Shown here piece by piece: positions 56,592-64,000 of a stretch of 64,000 bases of DNA. The stretch's first letter is position 1. Each line of letters begins with the position of its first letter. Location: NCBI GenBank assembly GCA_038531315.1, contig JBCBBT010000003.1, positions 1 through 64,000 of the forward strand. Direction: 5' to 3'. The stretch is from JAJFFW01 sp038531315 (lineage in GTDB: Bacteria; Pseudomonadota; Alphaproteobacteria; Caulobacterales; Parvularculaceae). The position numbers were made by a program, and so were the translations under genes. The notes under the pieces were generated by a model. The model did not search any database. It was not told the DNA's origin and saw only the letters and a program-made list of their open reading frames with translations.

Positions 56592-57077
56592 TTATTCGAT
56601 GATCATCAACGGCTCGCCGAACTCGACGGCCTGCGCATCCTGAACCAGAACATCGACGACCTTGCCGGATTTCGGGGCCGTGATGGGGTTCATGGTTTTC
56701 ATGGCCTCGACGATCAGCACGGTTTGCCCCTCGGCGACAGCGTCGCCGACCTTGACGAAGGGATCGGCGCCGGGCGAGGCCGCCAGATAGGCGGTGCCGA
56801 CCATGGGCGAGGGAACGGCGCCCGGATGGGCGGCGCGCGCGGCTGGTTGCGGCGCCGGCTCGTTCACCGCCTGAGGCGCCGGCGCAGGGGCCGGCGCAGC
56901 GGCGGGCGCGACCGGGGCCGGGGCAAGCGCCGCGACCGCGCCGCCGCGCGCAACCCGAACGCGAATGTTTGCTTTTTCAATTTCAATTTCAGTCAGGCCG
57001 GTCTCGTCAAGAATACCGGCCAATTCGCGGATCCAGTCGACTTCGAGGGTGTTTGCGTTCTTTTTTGTTTCAGCCAT
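56592..57077 (-). CDS. accB: Acetyl-CoA carboxylase biotin carboxyl carrier protein
   Basis: A 161-residue carrier. The N-terminal part ([20 protein letters not shown]) is followed by an Ala/Pro-rich linker (about 48-85) and a biotinyl domain with the attachment site [10 protein letters not shown] (K127), where EAMKM of E. coli is EAMKT here, common in this class. Ordered aroQ-accB-accC as a minus-strand operon. Confidence 0.97.
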   Translation of the reverse strand: MAETKKNANTLEVDWIRELAGILDETGLTEIEIEKANIRVRVARGGAVAALAPAPVAPAAAPAPAPAPQAVNEPAPQPAARAAHPGAVPSPMVGTAYLAASPGADPFVKVGDAVAEGQTVLIVEAMKTMNPITAPKSGKVVDVLVQDAQAVEFGEPLMIIE

Positions 57078-57121
57078 TCTTGTTCAATCTCAAGCGATTA
57101 TGAAATCGGATGTGCATTAAC

Positions 57122-57586
57122 TTATGGGCTCTGGTTGTTAATGAGCCGGTGCGCCGCGTCAAGCGCTAGCGTGTAGCCGCCGGCCCCGAGGCCGCAGATA
57201 ACGGCCGTCGCAACGCCGCTAATATAAGAATGCGCGCGAAAGGCTTCGCGGGCGTGGACATTCGACAAATGCAGCTCAATCACCGGAATAGCGCAGGCGG
57301 CCACCGCATCGCGCAGGGCGATCGACGTATGCGTATAAGCCCCCGGATTGATAATCAGCGCGGCGCCCTTGCCGTTCCCCGGCGGGCCGGCCTCCTGAAC
57401 ATAATCGATCAGCGCGCCTTCGTGATTCGACTGATAGAAAACCAGCCCCAGCCCCAAATTGCGCGCCGCGACACGGCACTCCGTCTCGATATCCGACAGG
57501 GTTTGCGTCCCGTAGATCTCCGGCTCGCGCGCGCCGAGCAGGTTGAGATTTGGGCCATTAACGATATAGACCGTGGGTTCTGTCAT
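57122..57586 (-). CDS. aroQ: 3-dehydroquinate dehydratase, type II
   Basis: A 154-residue enzyme of the shikimate pathway. It begins [21 protein letters not shown], and contains [31 protein letters not shown] and IEVHLSN-type sequence ([18 protein letters not shown]), which hold the catalytic Tyr, Arg and His of the type II family. It is the first gene of the aroQ-accB-accC operon and is divergent from thiS. Confidence 0.97.
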   Translation of the reverse strand: MTEPTVYIVNGPNLNLLGAREPEIYGTQTLSDIETECRVAARNLGLGLVFYQSNHEGALIDYVQEAGPPGNGKGAALIINPGAYTHTSIALRDAVAACAIPVIELHLSNVHAREAFRAHSYISGVATAVICGLGAGGYTLALDAAHRLINNQSP

Positions 57587-57667
57587 GGCGGACGGTTGGC
57601 GCCGGGCGGCGGCGCTCCCATATTGGCTGCGTTCTAAAAAGACAGCGGATTTAAGGCGTTATCGGAC

Positions 57668-57868
57668 ATGCGTATTACTGTAAACGGCGAGAGTAAAGAA
57701 TTCGATGAACCGATGGCGGTGGTCGACCTGCTGGCGCGGCTGGAGTTGGAGCCGCGCAAGATCGCCGTTGAGCGCAATCTTTCGATTGTCCCGAAATCCG
57801 CATTCGAGACGACGACAATCGCCGATGGCGACCGTATTGAAATCGTCCAGTTTGTCGGCGGCGGGTGA
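57668..57868 (+). CDS. thiS: Sulfur carrier protein ThiS
   Basis: A 66-residue ubiquitin-fold protein that donates sulfur to the thiazole ring of thiamine. It begins [22 protein letters not shown] and ends VQFVGGG, with the C-terminal Gly-Gly that is adenylated and thiocarboxylated. The stop overlaps the possible GTG start of thiG; the preferred thiG ATG is 8 nt later. No TPP riboswitch is visible in the 81-bp leader. Confidence 0.95.
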   Translation: MRITVNGESKEFDEPMAVVDLLARLELEPRKIAVERNLSIVPKSAFETTTIADGDRIEIVQFVGGG

Positions 57869-57876
57869 GGGCGGCC

Positions 57877-58647
57877 ATGAGCGATCATCTGACCATCGCC
57901 GGGCGGACTTTTTCCTCGCGTCTTATCATCGGCACCGGCAAATATAAAACGTATGAGGAAAATGCGCGCGCCGCAGAAGCCGCAGGCGCGGAGATGGTGA
58001 CCGTCGCCGTGCGCCGCGTCAATCTGACTGAAAAAGACAGACCCCTGCTTGTCGATTATCTCGATCCGGAGAAATACGTTTATTTACCGAACACCGCCGG
58101 CTGTTTTACCGCTGACGACGCGATCAGGACGTTGCGTCTGGCGCGCGAGGCGGGCGGCTGGTCTTTGGTGAAACTGGAAGTCCTGTCCGATCAGAAAACG
58201 CTCTACCCCGACATGGAAGAAACCTTGCGGGCGGCGAAGCTTCTGATCGAGGACGGCTTTGAGGTGATGGTATATTGCTCGGACGATCCTGTTTACGCGC
58301 GTAAACTCGAAGATGTCGGCTGCTGCGCGATCATGCCGCTCGGCTCGCTCATTGGCTCCGGGCTCGGCGTCATGAACCCGGTCAATATTCGCCTGATTGT
58401 CGAGCAATCTTCCGTACCCGTTATTGTAGATGCTGGTGTCGGCACCGCGTCGGATGCGGCTGTCGCGATGGAGCTCGGGTGCGACGGCGTTTTGATGAAC
58501 ACTGCAATCGCCGAAGCGAAGGATCCGCTTTTGATGGCGAGCGCCATGCGCCATGCCGTGATCGCCGGCCGCGAGGCCTATCTTGCGGGCAGGATGGCGA
58601 AGAAACGATACGCCGATCCGTCGTCGCCGCTTGCAGGGCTGATCTGA
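57877..58647 (+). CDS. thiG: Thiazole synthase ThiG
   Basis: A 256-residue TIM-barrel enzyme that condenses dehydroglycine, ThiS-thiocarboxylate and a deoxyxylulose-phosphate-derived unit. Visible are [48 protein letters not shown] (the catalytic Lys), [16 protein letters not shown] and [34 protein letters not shown] 57877 follows GAGGGC. With thiO at 45 kb, the glycine-oxidase route to the imine is encoded in the same window. Confidence 0.97.
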   Translation: MSDHLTIAGRTFSSRLIIGTGKYKTYEENARAAEAAGAEMVTVAVRRVNLTEKDRPLLVDYLDPEKYVYLPNTAGCFTADDAIRTLRLAREAGGWSLVKLEVLSDQKTLYPDMEETLRAAKLLIEDGFEVMVYCSDDPVYARKLEDVGCCAIMPLGSLIGSGLGVMNPVNIRLIVEQSSVPVIVDAGVGTASDAAVAMELGCDGVLMNTAIAEAKDPLLMASAMRHAVIAGREAYLAGRMAKKRYADPSSPLAGLI

Positions 58648-58650
58648 GGC

Positions 58651-58678
58651 AAAAACCCCGGACCGACGGCCCGGGGTT
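58651..58678. terminator. Bidirectional intrinsic terminator between thiG and the M36 gene
   Basis: AACCCCGG, a 9-nt loop and CCGGGGTT form an 8-bp stem. The five A's on its left are a T-run for the minus strand, ending the metalloprotease transcript about 20 nt after its stop. On the plus strand the following T's are few, so thiG may terminate less efficiently here. Confidence 0.85.
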
Positions 58679-58698
58679 CTTGCGGAGAACATCGCGTT

Positions 58699-60933
58699 TT
58701 ACTGAACGTCTTGTTCGCTCTCGCTGGTGATGATCGGGCCGGGTATGGCGACCAGGCGATTACGGATCGACCCGACGCCGTTATTGTCTGAAAGGCTCGC
58801 ATTGCCTGTCGGCAGCGACAAGCGCAGGTTCATCGTTTCCGTCAACTCGAAAAACGTATCATTGTTTGTCGGGACGATTACGTAACGCGAGGTCTGTCCC
58901 GGCGAGAAACTCAGCGTGCCGCTGCGCGTGCTATAATCGCCTGGCGCGCGCGCCGATCCGTTGAGGGTCCGGTACTGAACCGAGTTTGATTGCGACGAGG
59001 TGAACAGGCCGCTGCGCGTCACGAGGAACCACAGATTGCCGCCTTCTGTCGTGCCGGCGTCGCTGACGCGGAAGCGTGTTCTGAACGCACAGCTCGAGGG
59101 CTGGCCGAAGCTTTCGCTGGTTGCGCCGCCCGCCGTCATCGTGGCGGAAAGGCCCATGCCCTTGGCGGCGAAGGCTTCCCAGACCAGACAGTCGCGATTG
59201 CTTGGCGTTGCGGCCAAAAGCCCGTCGCGCATCTGGATATAGGTCGGGTTGGATGGCGTGAAACGCAGTCCGCGTACGACGTAATCCATCAAGATAAAGC
59301 TTGAGATGCCTTCGCGCTGGAAGATTTCGTATAGTCTCCAGACAGCGGCGGCGTAGATTTCACCATTGCGATGCACGCCGCGCGCCGCGTTGAAATCGCC
59401 GAGCGTTTCGGTGTGGTCGCGGTAGCGTTCGGAGCGAATGCCGTCGGGATCATTGGTTGAATATTCGCCGACGCGATCCTCGCCGTTCATCAGTATGGCG
59501 ATTACGTCGGACATGCCTTCGCCAAGCGCGCCGGAAACCGACCCGCTCATGCCGCCCACCATGCGCCAGGTGAGGCCGTGGCCGTATTCGTGGTAGATCA
59601 CGTCATTATCGAGCGATCCGTCGCGGCGCGGCGTCGTCCGGTTCCACAGATACATCTGCATGCGCGGCGCCGAGCCGTCGCCGGGCGTTGCGAAATTGGC
59701 GTTGTTGAGGGGCGGGTTGGCGAGGAGTGAGCCGTCCTGCGCCTCCGCATTGACCGCATCGCCGCCGGCGCCGCCGAGACCGAAATTGTCGACCTGAAAA
59801 TTACCCCACGCTTCGGTGAAGCCGTGGCCGCGAAGCCGGTCATGGATGATGTTGTTGTGATAGAACAGGTTTGTCACCGCCGCATCGGGATTGGACCCGT
59901 TATTCGGATCAATCGACAGATTGGTCGTCGACAGGAATTCGCGGTTGCTGACGAGCGCGCCAAACGTGTCCGGATTATCATTCTCATTGCGATCAAGATA
60001 GGCGCTGACATTGTTACCGCGGATCCAGCGCCGTCCTTGCGTCACGGGACGCAGCCAGCCGGCCGGAGAATGCGTGGTGCCGGAATTTGGAATGAACGCG
60101 ATTTGCTGTCCGGCGACGCCGGGACTGCGCTGATAAACCCGGTAACGATCGTTGGACGTGCGCAATTCGCTGGCGACAATCGCGCCGTCGCCGTCCACCA
60201 CAATTTGATAAAGAAGGTTGTCGCTGTCGCGCCAGATTTCGGCGACGAAGCCTTGCTCAACGCCGCCGTCGGATTTGGCGATGACGATTTGTTCAACTGT
60301 GGGCGCCTGAAAATAATAGCTGTTATCGTCAAACGTGGTGACGGCGTCCTCGGTTTGCGCAACGCCTGGCGTCGGCGCTTTTTCACCGAAAGCGGCCGCA
60401 ATCGCGGTTTTCAGCGCGGTTTGCGCTGAAATGCGCGGCGCGGCGGGTTCGAGTTCGCCAAGCGGCGCCAACCGGTGCATCAGGTGGATGAGCTCGCCTT
60501 GCTCATTGAACGCGGCGCGGACATAAGCGCCGTGCACGCGCAGGCCGGAGACGCGTTGGTCCCAGTGAAGATGCGAGACGCCTTCGCTGTCGAGATCGCG
60601 CAGCGTTTCATTGGCGATCGCCTGCGTCGTGCGGCGGTCAAGACCGCTTGCGGCCAGCATATCGGCAAGATCGCGCCGGACGATATCGCCCGACAATTGG
60701 CTGACGGATGAAAAAAGCCGCAGCGCCTGCCCGGAGGCTTCCAGCGCCTCCTGGTTCAAGACAACCGTCTGCGCCGATGACAACTCGCCATTGCCGGCGA
60801 TGGCGATTGCGGCGGCGTCAACCGTTGTCGCTTCATGGGCATGGTCGGTCTCCGCCAGCGCGTGTCCGGTAACGGCGACGGCTAACGCGGCGATCGATAC
60901 GCCAATTGTTAGTGTGCTTGAAAAACGTGTCAT
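58699..60933 (-). CDS. Secreted M36 (fungalysin-type) metallopeptidase with Calx-beta-like tail
   Basis: A 744-residue secreted protease. A signal peptide (TLTIGVSIAALAVAVTGHALA) is followed by a propeptide region and a catalytic domain with the zinc motif VIYHEYGHGLTWRM (HEYGH 448-452) and the third ligand in GALGEGMSDVIAI (E472). Around residues 620-740 a beta-rich repeat (GTTEGGNLWFLVTRSG ... TMNLRLSLPTGNASLSDNNGVGS) resembles a Calx-beta domain, often calcium binding. The propeptide carries FTP-like features (AFNEQGELIHLMHRL). It probably digests extracellular protein. The 3' end is 20 nt from a terminator. Confidence 0.9.
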   Translation of the reverse strand: MTRFSSTLTIGVSIAALAVAVTGHALAETDHAHEATTVDAAAIAIAGNGELSSAQTVVLNQEALEASGQALRLFSSVSQLSGDIVRRDLADMLAASGLDRRTTQAIANETLRDLDSEGVSHLHWDQRVSGLRVHGAYVRAAFNEQGELIHLMHRLAPLGELEPAAPRISAQTALKTAIAAAFGEKAPTPGVAQTEDAVTTFDDNSYYFQAPTVEQIVIAKSDGGVEQGFVAEIWRDSDNLLYQIVVDGDGAIVASELRTSNDRYRVYQRSPGVAGQQIAFIPNSGTTHSPAGWLRPVTQGRRWIRGNNVSAYLDRNENDNPDTFGALVSNREFLSTTNLSIDPNNGSNPDAAVTNLFYHNNIIHDRLRGHGFTEAWGNFQVDNFGLGGAGGDAVNAEAQDGSLLANPPLNNANFATPGDGSAPRMQMYLWNRTTPRRDGSLDNDVIYHEYGHGLTWRMVGGMSGSVSGALGEGMSDVIAILMNGEDRVGEYSTNDPDGIRSERYRDHTETLGDFNAARGVHRNGEIYAAAVWRLYEIFQREGISSFILMDYVVRGLRFTPSNPTYIQMRDGLLAATPSNRDCLVWEAFAAKGMGLSATMTAGGATSESFGQPSSCAFRTRFRVSDAGTTEGGNLWFLVTRSGLFTSSQSNSVQYRTLNGSARAPGDYSTRSGTLSFSPGQTSRYVIVPTNNDTFFELTETMNLRLSLPTGNASLSDNNGVGSIRNRLVAIPGPIITSESEQDVQ

Positions 60934-61130
60934 TGTGTTCTCTCCCCATTGGTTACGATGACTAGGGCCGCAGACGCCGGTAAACCGCGCGACGTCTTTG
61001 GCCGACCGTTACCTGTTTACGGTTGCAACGCTCTGCTGTGAGGAAGGTCACTTTGTTGAGGTAAAAAACGTCGAAATTCAGAAAGCGCAGTATTTACAGT
61101 AGTATAAGAAAATGACGGGTGTTTTCACCT

Positions 61131-61166
61131 GCGCGTCATGCGCGTCATGCGCGTCATGCGCGTATT
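61131..61166. repeat. 9-bp tandem repeat (GCGCGTCAT x3 plus variant)
   Basis: Three exact copies of GCGCGTCAT followed by GCGCGTATT, between the M36 and DUF5916 genes. A short inverted repeat (TTGTCCG ... CGGACAA) lies immediately to its right, before the DUF5916 stop. There is no T-run beside it, so it is not an obvious terminator. Confidence 0.75.
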
Positions 61167-61200
61167 GTCCGTGTCAGGATTTCAGTCTGCGGACAAGGCC

Positions 61201-63480
61201 TTAGAGGCGAAACTTGTGGCCCAGTCTGACGGAAAATCCCGTTGCCTGGCCACGATAGGAGAACGGAAAATCCTGACGTTCAATCAGCGCTGAATGGCCG
61301 AGCGAGACAAAAATTTCGCGGGTGGGGATGGGCTCCCAGGTGAAACGGCCGAAATAGGTCAGTGTTTCAGAAATGTTGTCATACTGAATTTCAGACTTGA
61401 TCGTCATGTCGGGCGTGATGGCGATGGTGTTTTCAATGGAAGCGACATGGACGCCAAGCCGCCCCGTCGGCAGATCGAAATCGGAATATTCATACTCGGC
61501 TTCGAGCCTGAAAAACCGGTTCGGCCTGAACGCGATCCCGGCCTCCAGCTCAAGAACGCGCCCGTCAAAAATCGTGCTCCATTCAGCGCCGACATCAACG
61601 GCGATCTTGCGCGCTTCGCTGGTTCCAAAAGAGACTTCGACCTCGTTAAAGCGATATTCGCCAGCCGGGACGGGGAGTTCGCCGGCGATATCGAAACTCT
61701 CCCGGATATCAAGAAAAGCATTGCGGTATTCGACTTCGAAGAAATCGCCGTCATTGCTCTCAAGGTTAAAAAATGCGCCGGAGAACCGGTCGAGCTGTTC
61801 ATCATCAAGGTCGGTGACGAGATTGTTGAACAGCCCGAAATCATAGCGCCTGATCACGCCTTGTGACGGCCGCCAGCGGCGCCGGCCATTGGTGCGATAG
61901 CGCCTGATGCCGGTTCTGTTGACGAAACCAAGTTGCGGGGCGTAGGCCTCATCAAGCTGTTCTGCGCGCGCATTCCATCCCCACACATCACCGCGATAGC
62001 CGGCGTCGAGAGCGAAAAATGACCCGGCCTCGCCGTCGGTGAAACTCCGCAGAAACGCAAAATCTGCGTTGAATTGCCCGGCACCGAAGCGCGTTGAATT
62101 CCTGTACTGAAAATCGGCGCCCGCGACAGTGTTGGTCGTCTCACGGTCCGGATCGCCATGCGTGGCGATGAGCCCAATTTTTGACTCCGCCAGGACGTTT
62201 GTCGCTATGCGGACAGCCGACAAGGTCTGGCCGGAAAAATCGTCTGTCGCAGCCGTCCGCGTCGAGATCGCACCGATATTGACGGGGCCTTGTTTGCCGG
62301 AAAGCTTGGCGCCGGCGATGATATCAACGGGCGCGCCGTCAACGATGCCGATATTGCGCGTGAAGAAGGGCAGGCCGTTGTTCGAGCGGCGAAAGACCCG
62401 GCCGCCAAACTCAAAGGAGGCTGAATCCTGCAGAAAAAAATCTCTGGTTTCGGGAAAGAAGAGCGAGAACCGGCCCGTATTGACCTGACGGGAATCGAGG
62501 GGCGCGTCGGCGAAGTCGGTATTGAAGGTGAGCGAGCCTGTCAGCGACGGCGTGATTTTGTAGAAAAAATTCGCGCTCGGATCGAGCGTGAGATCGGTGT
62601 CCTGTAATTCGTGATCACGGCTCACAGCGCCAGTGACGAAGAGCTGACCTTCAAGGCCGAATCCGGGATCGACATTGTCGACGCCCAATAGCCTGCCGCG
62701 GTTTGTCAGGTCGATCCGGCCGCGCGCACGGTCGATATTCGACCAGCGGATTTCTTCATTGTTGCGCCTTATGGTGCGGATGATCTGCAGGCCCCACGCG
62801 TCGAGTTCGGGATCAAATGATATCGATTGAAATGGGATCTGGAATTCTGCAACCCAACCGTCGTCAACCACGCGCGCTTTCGCTTGCCAGATCGTGTCCC
62901 ATTCGCCGCGAAAATTATTGCCGTTCTCGGTCAGCGCATCGCTGCGTGCGCCGTTCGGATTGATGCCGAAAAAGAAGCTGTCGCGAAAGGTGCCAAACGG
63001 ATCGAGCAGGACGCGCACAGCGTCGTCGTCGCGCAGCGGCGGGTCGCGCTCCATCAGGTTGCGCTGAATTTTATCGGGTTCGCTGTCATAGGCGTAAATC
63101 CCGACATACAAATTCTTCGCGTCATACATCAAAAACGCTTCAGTGCGCTGGGTCGGCGCGGCGCCGTCTTCGGGCAGGACCTGATAAAAGTCCTCCGTAC
63201 GCGCGGCTTTTCGCCAGGCGTCTTCGTCCAGTTTGCCATCGATAACGGGGGCTTCATCAACCGCGATGCGCACTGCGGTTAGCGATGGGGAGTATGTCTG
63301 GAAATCGATCGGAGGCGCGTTGTTGTCGGGCGCGACGATGGCTTGCCCAACTGACACTTGCGCCCCAGCCGATTGCGCCCCCGCGTACCGGGATGCAACG
63401 CCTGCATGCGCCGGCGGCGTGCGGGCAAGCTGGCACAGACCCGTCAGAACAATCGCGCTCACCACAAACAGGCGGCTCAT
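61201..63480 (-). CDS. DUF5916 / CBM9-like outer-membrane protein
   Basis: A 759-residue protein from ATG 63480, which gives a clean signal peptide (LFVVSAIVLTGLCQLARTPPAHA). The N-terminal ~200 residues (VRIAVDEAPVIDGKLDEDAWRKAARTEDFYQVLPEDGAAPTQRTEAFLMYDAKNLYVGIYAYDSEP) resemble the carbohydrate-binding CBM9/DOMON-like domain of DUF5916 proteins. The rest is rich in alternating aromatic strands ending FSVRLGHKFRL, consistent with a beta-barrel. The frame extends to 63642 but the extra sequence lacks a signal. The family is outer-membrane-associated and of unknown function. It may be co-regulated with the M36 protease downstream, but no direct link is visible. Confidence 0.85.
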   Translation of the reverse strand: MSRLFVVSAIVLTGLCQLARTPPAHAGVASRYAGAQSAGAQVSVGQAIVAPDNNAPPIDFQTYSPSLTAVRIAVDEAPVIDGKLDEDAWRKAARTEDFYQVLPEDGAAPTQRTEAFLMYDAKNLYVGIYAYDSEPDKIQRNLMERDPPLRDDDAVRVLLDPFGTFRDSFFFGINPNGARSDALTENGNNFRGEWDTIWQAKARVVDDGWVAEFQIPFQSISFDPELDAWGLQIIRTIRRNNEEIRWSNIDRARGRIDLTNRGRLLGVDNVDPGFGLEGQLFVTGAVSRDHELQDTDLTLDPSANFFYKITPSLTGSLTFNTDFADAPLDSRQVNTGRFSLFFPETRDFFLQDSASFEFGGRVFRRSNNGLPFFTRNIGIVDGAPVDIIAGAKLSGKQGPVNIGAISTRTAATDDFSGQTLSAVRIATNVLAESKIGLIATHGDPDRETTNTVAGADFQYRNSTRFGAGQFNADFAFLRSFTDGEAGSFFALDAGYRGDVWGWNARAEQLDEAYAPQLGFVNRTGIRRYRTNGRRRWRPSQGVIRRYDFGLFNNLVTDLDDEQLDRFSGAFFNLESNDGDFFEVEYRNAFLDIRESFDIAGELPVPAGEYRFNEVEVSFGTSEARKIAVDVGAEWSTIFDGRVLELEAGIAFRPNRFFRLEAEYEYSDFDLPTGRLGVHVASIENTIAITPDMTIKSEIQYDNISETLTYFGRFTWEPIPTREIFVSLGHSALIERQDFPFSYRGQATGFSVRLGHKFRL

Positions 63481-63689
63481 CCGATTACCAAGGCGCCGCG
63501 CAGCGGTTCGCCCCCTCCCTAGCGGCGCGGCGCTTCTCGCGGCGCCGCGGCCTTCCTTACCTTGAAATGGCCTATTGTCCGTTAAAAAAGCGGCGTCGGC
63601 GCACGGTTGCATTGCTGCTGGCCGCTTGATTACATGCACCAATAATTGAAGGGCGTGTCAATTCTTGCGGCGACACGGGTCCGGCGCGC

Positions 63690-63728
63690 AAAACAAAAAA
63701 GAGCCGGCCTTGCATCCGCAAGGCGCTC
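63690..63728 (-). terminator. Strong intrinsic terminator oriented on the minus strand
   Basis: On the minus strand GAGC-GCCTTGC, tetraloop GGAT, GCAAGGC, a 2-nt bulge and GCTC form an 11-bp stem followed by TTTTTTGTTTT. It lies 32 bp before the start of the plus-strand histidine phosphatase gene, and no minus-strand gene is seen immediately upstream of it, so its client transcript is unknown. Confidence 0.8.
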
Positions 63729-63759
63729 CGCCGCTTAGAAGAGGGGGCCGCAATAAGGG

Positions 63760-64000
63760 ATGCTGAAGCTTTTTAAAAGCCGCGCCTTACCCGGCGGTCA
63801 GATCAGGCTCGCGGGGCCCGTTTATTTTGTGCGCCACGGTCAGACTGACTGGAACGCGGCGCGGAAGTTTCAGGGTCACGCCGATATCCCGCTCAATGAC
63901 ACGGGCCGGCATCAGGCCGCGCGCAACGGTCTTGCCTTGCGCGAAGCGTTGGGGCGCGCCGCGCCGCTCTTTTGTGTTGCGAGCCCGTTGTCGCGCGCGA
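63760..64000 (+). CDS. Histidine phosphatase family protein, N-terminal part
   Basis: The frame is open to the window end, so only 80 residues are seen. It carries the phosphoglycerate-mutase-type RHG motif [11 protein letters not shown] (about residues 22-32), in which the His accepts the phosphate, followed by [19 protein letters not shown] and ASPLSRA, the standard second block. This could be a phosphoglycerate mutase-like, cobalamin-related or other phosphatase; the active-site C-terminal half is outside the window. Confidence 0.9.
   Translation, partial: MLKLFKSRALPGGQIRLAGPVYFVRHGQTDWNAARKFQGHADIPLNDTGRHQAARNGLALREALGRAAPLFCVASPLSRA

Noticed and set aside
55442..56602. A 386-codon frame antisense to accC
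   Set aside because: It covers a clearly functional accC gene on the other strand and has no family features.

Overview
The window is a chromosomal stretch of a GC-rich alphaproteobacterium. Support comes from an NDUFA12-type complex I accessory subunit, the NDUFA12 / MlaD / DUF2155 / Aat / AccC / AccB / AroQ neighbourhood, the HflK-HflC-Do protease cluster, a class II (B12-dependent) ribonucleotide reductase and an mreBCD-mrdA-rodA operon. A voltage-gated-type ion channel, an NSS sodium symporter and a ClC protein hint at a marine or salt-exposed lifestyle, and the family may be near Parvularculaceae/Hyphomonadaceae (inference). I saw no rRNA, tRNA, CRISPR array, insertion sequence or intact prophage, and base composition looks uniform, so this reads as core genome.

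Layout. 0-4 kb: the end of secD, then secF, a squalene/phytoene-synthase-fold protein that seems to start inside secF, and a convergent ClC protein. 4-10.7 kb: a GlnE-like protein with eroded active sites, a coupled DUF4153-RHH pair, and thyA-folA. 10.7-19.3 kb: a secreted DUF4440-like protein, Mrp, hflK-hflC-degP, and serB/miaA diverging from start codons 4 nt apart. 19.3-22.3 kb: membrane proteins and a membrane-anchored AraC-type regulator. 22.4-28.2 kb: the rod-shape operon. 28.2-35.8 kb: an Hpt protein, an NSS transporter, prolyl aminopeptidase, a lipoprotein, an MFS transporter and a CHASE2 protein with a degenerate cyclase domain. 35.9-39.5 kb: a complete Mla/Mce lipid-transport operon. 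39.6-47.6 kb: a large membrane-anchored coiled-coil protein, an ion channel, an antiporter-like protein, and a holin-like / ThiO / lytic transglycosylase run. 47.7-58.7 kb: a pentapeptide protein, nrdJ, the NDUFA12-MlaD-DUF2155 trio, aat, the aroQ-accB-accC operon and thiS-thiG. 58.7-64 kb: a secreted M36 metalloprotease, a DUF5916 outer-membrane protein and the start of a histidine phosphatase.

Functional themes. Envelope biology dominates: Sec export, HflKC/Do quality control, peptidoglycan elongation, Mla lipid transport with a second solitary MlaD, fatty-acid initiation (AccB/AccC) and two secreted or outer-membrane proteins. Nucleotide metabolism is represented by thyA, folA and nrdJ, and thiamine thiazole synthesis by thiO and thiSG.

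The most unusual signals are three proteins that keep a family fold but lack its catalytic residues (GlnE-like, CHASE2-cyclase, antiporter-like), an Mrp without its Fe-S cysteine pair, several short tandem repeats (9-16 bp) in gene leaders, and a strong intrinsic terminator facing the wrong way upstream of the last gene. Functions are inferred from motifs read by eye; no database search was run.
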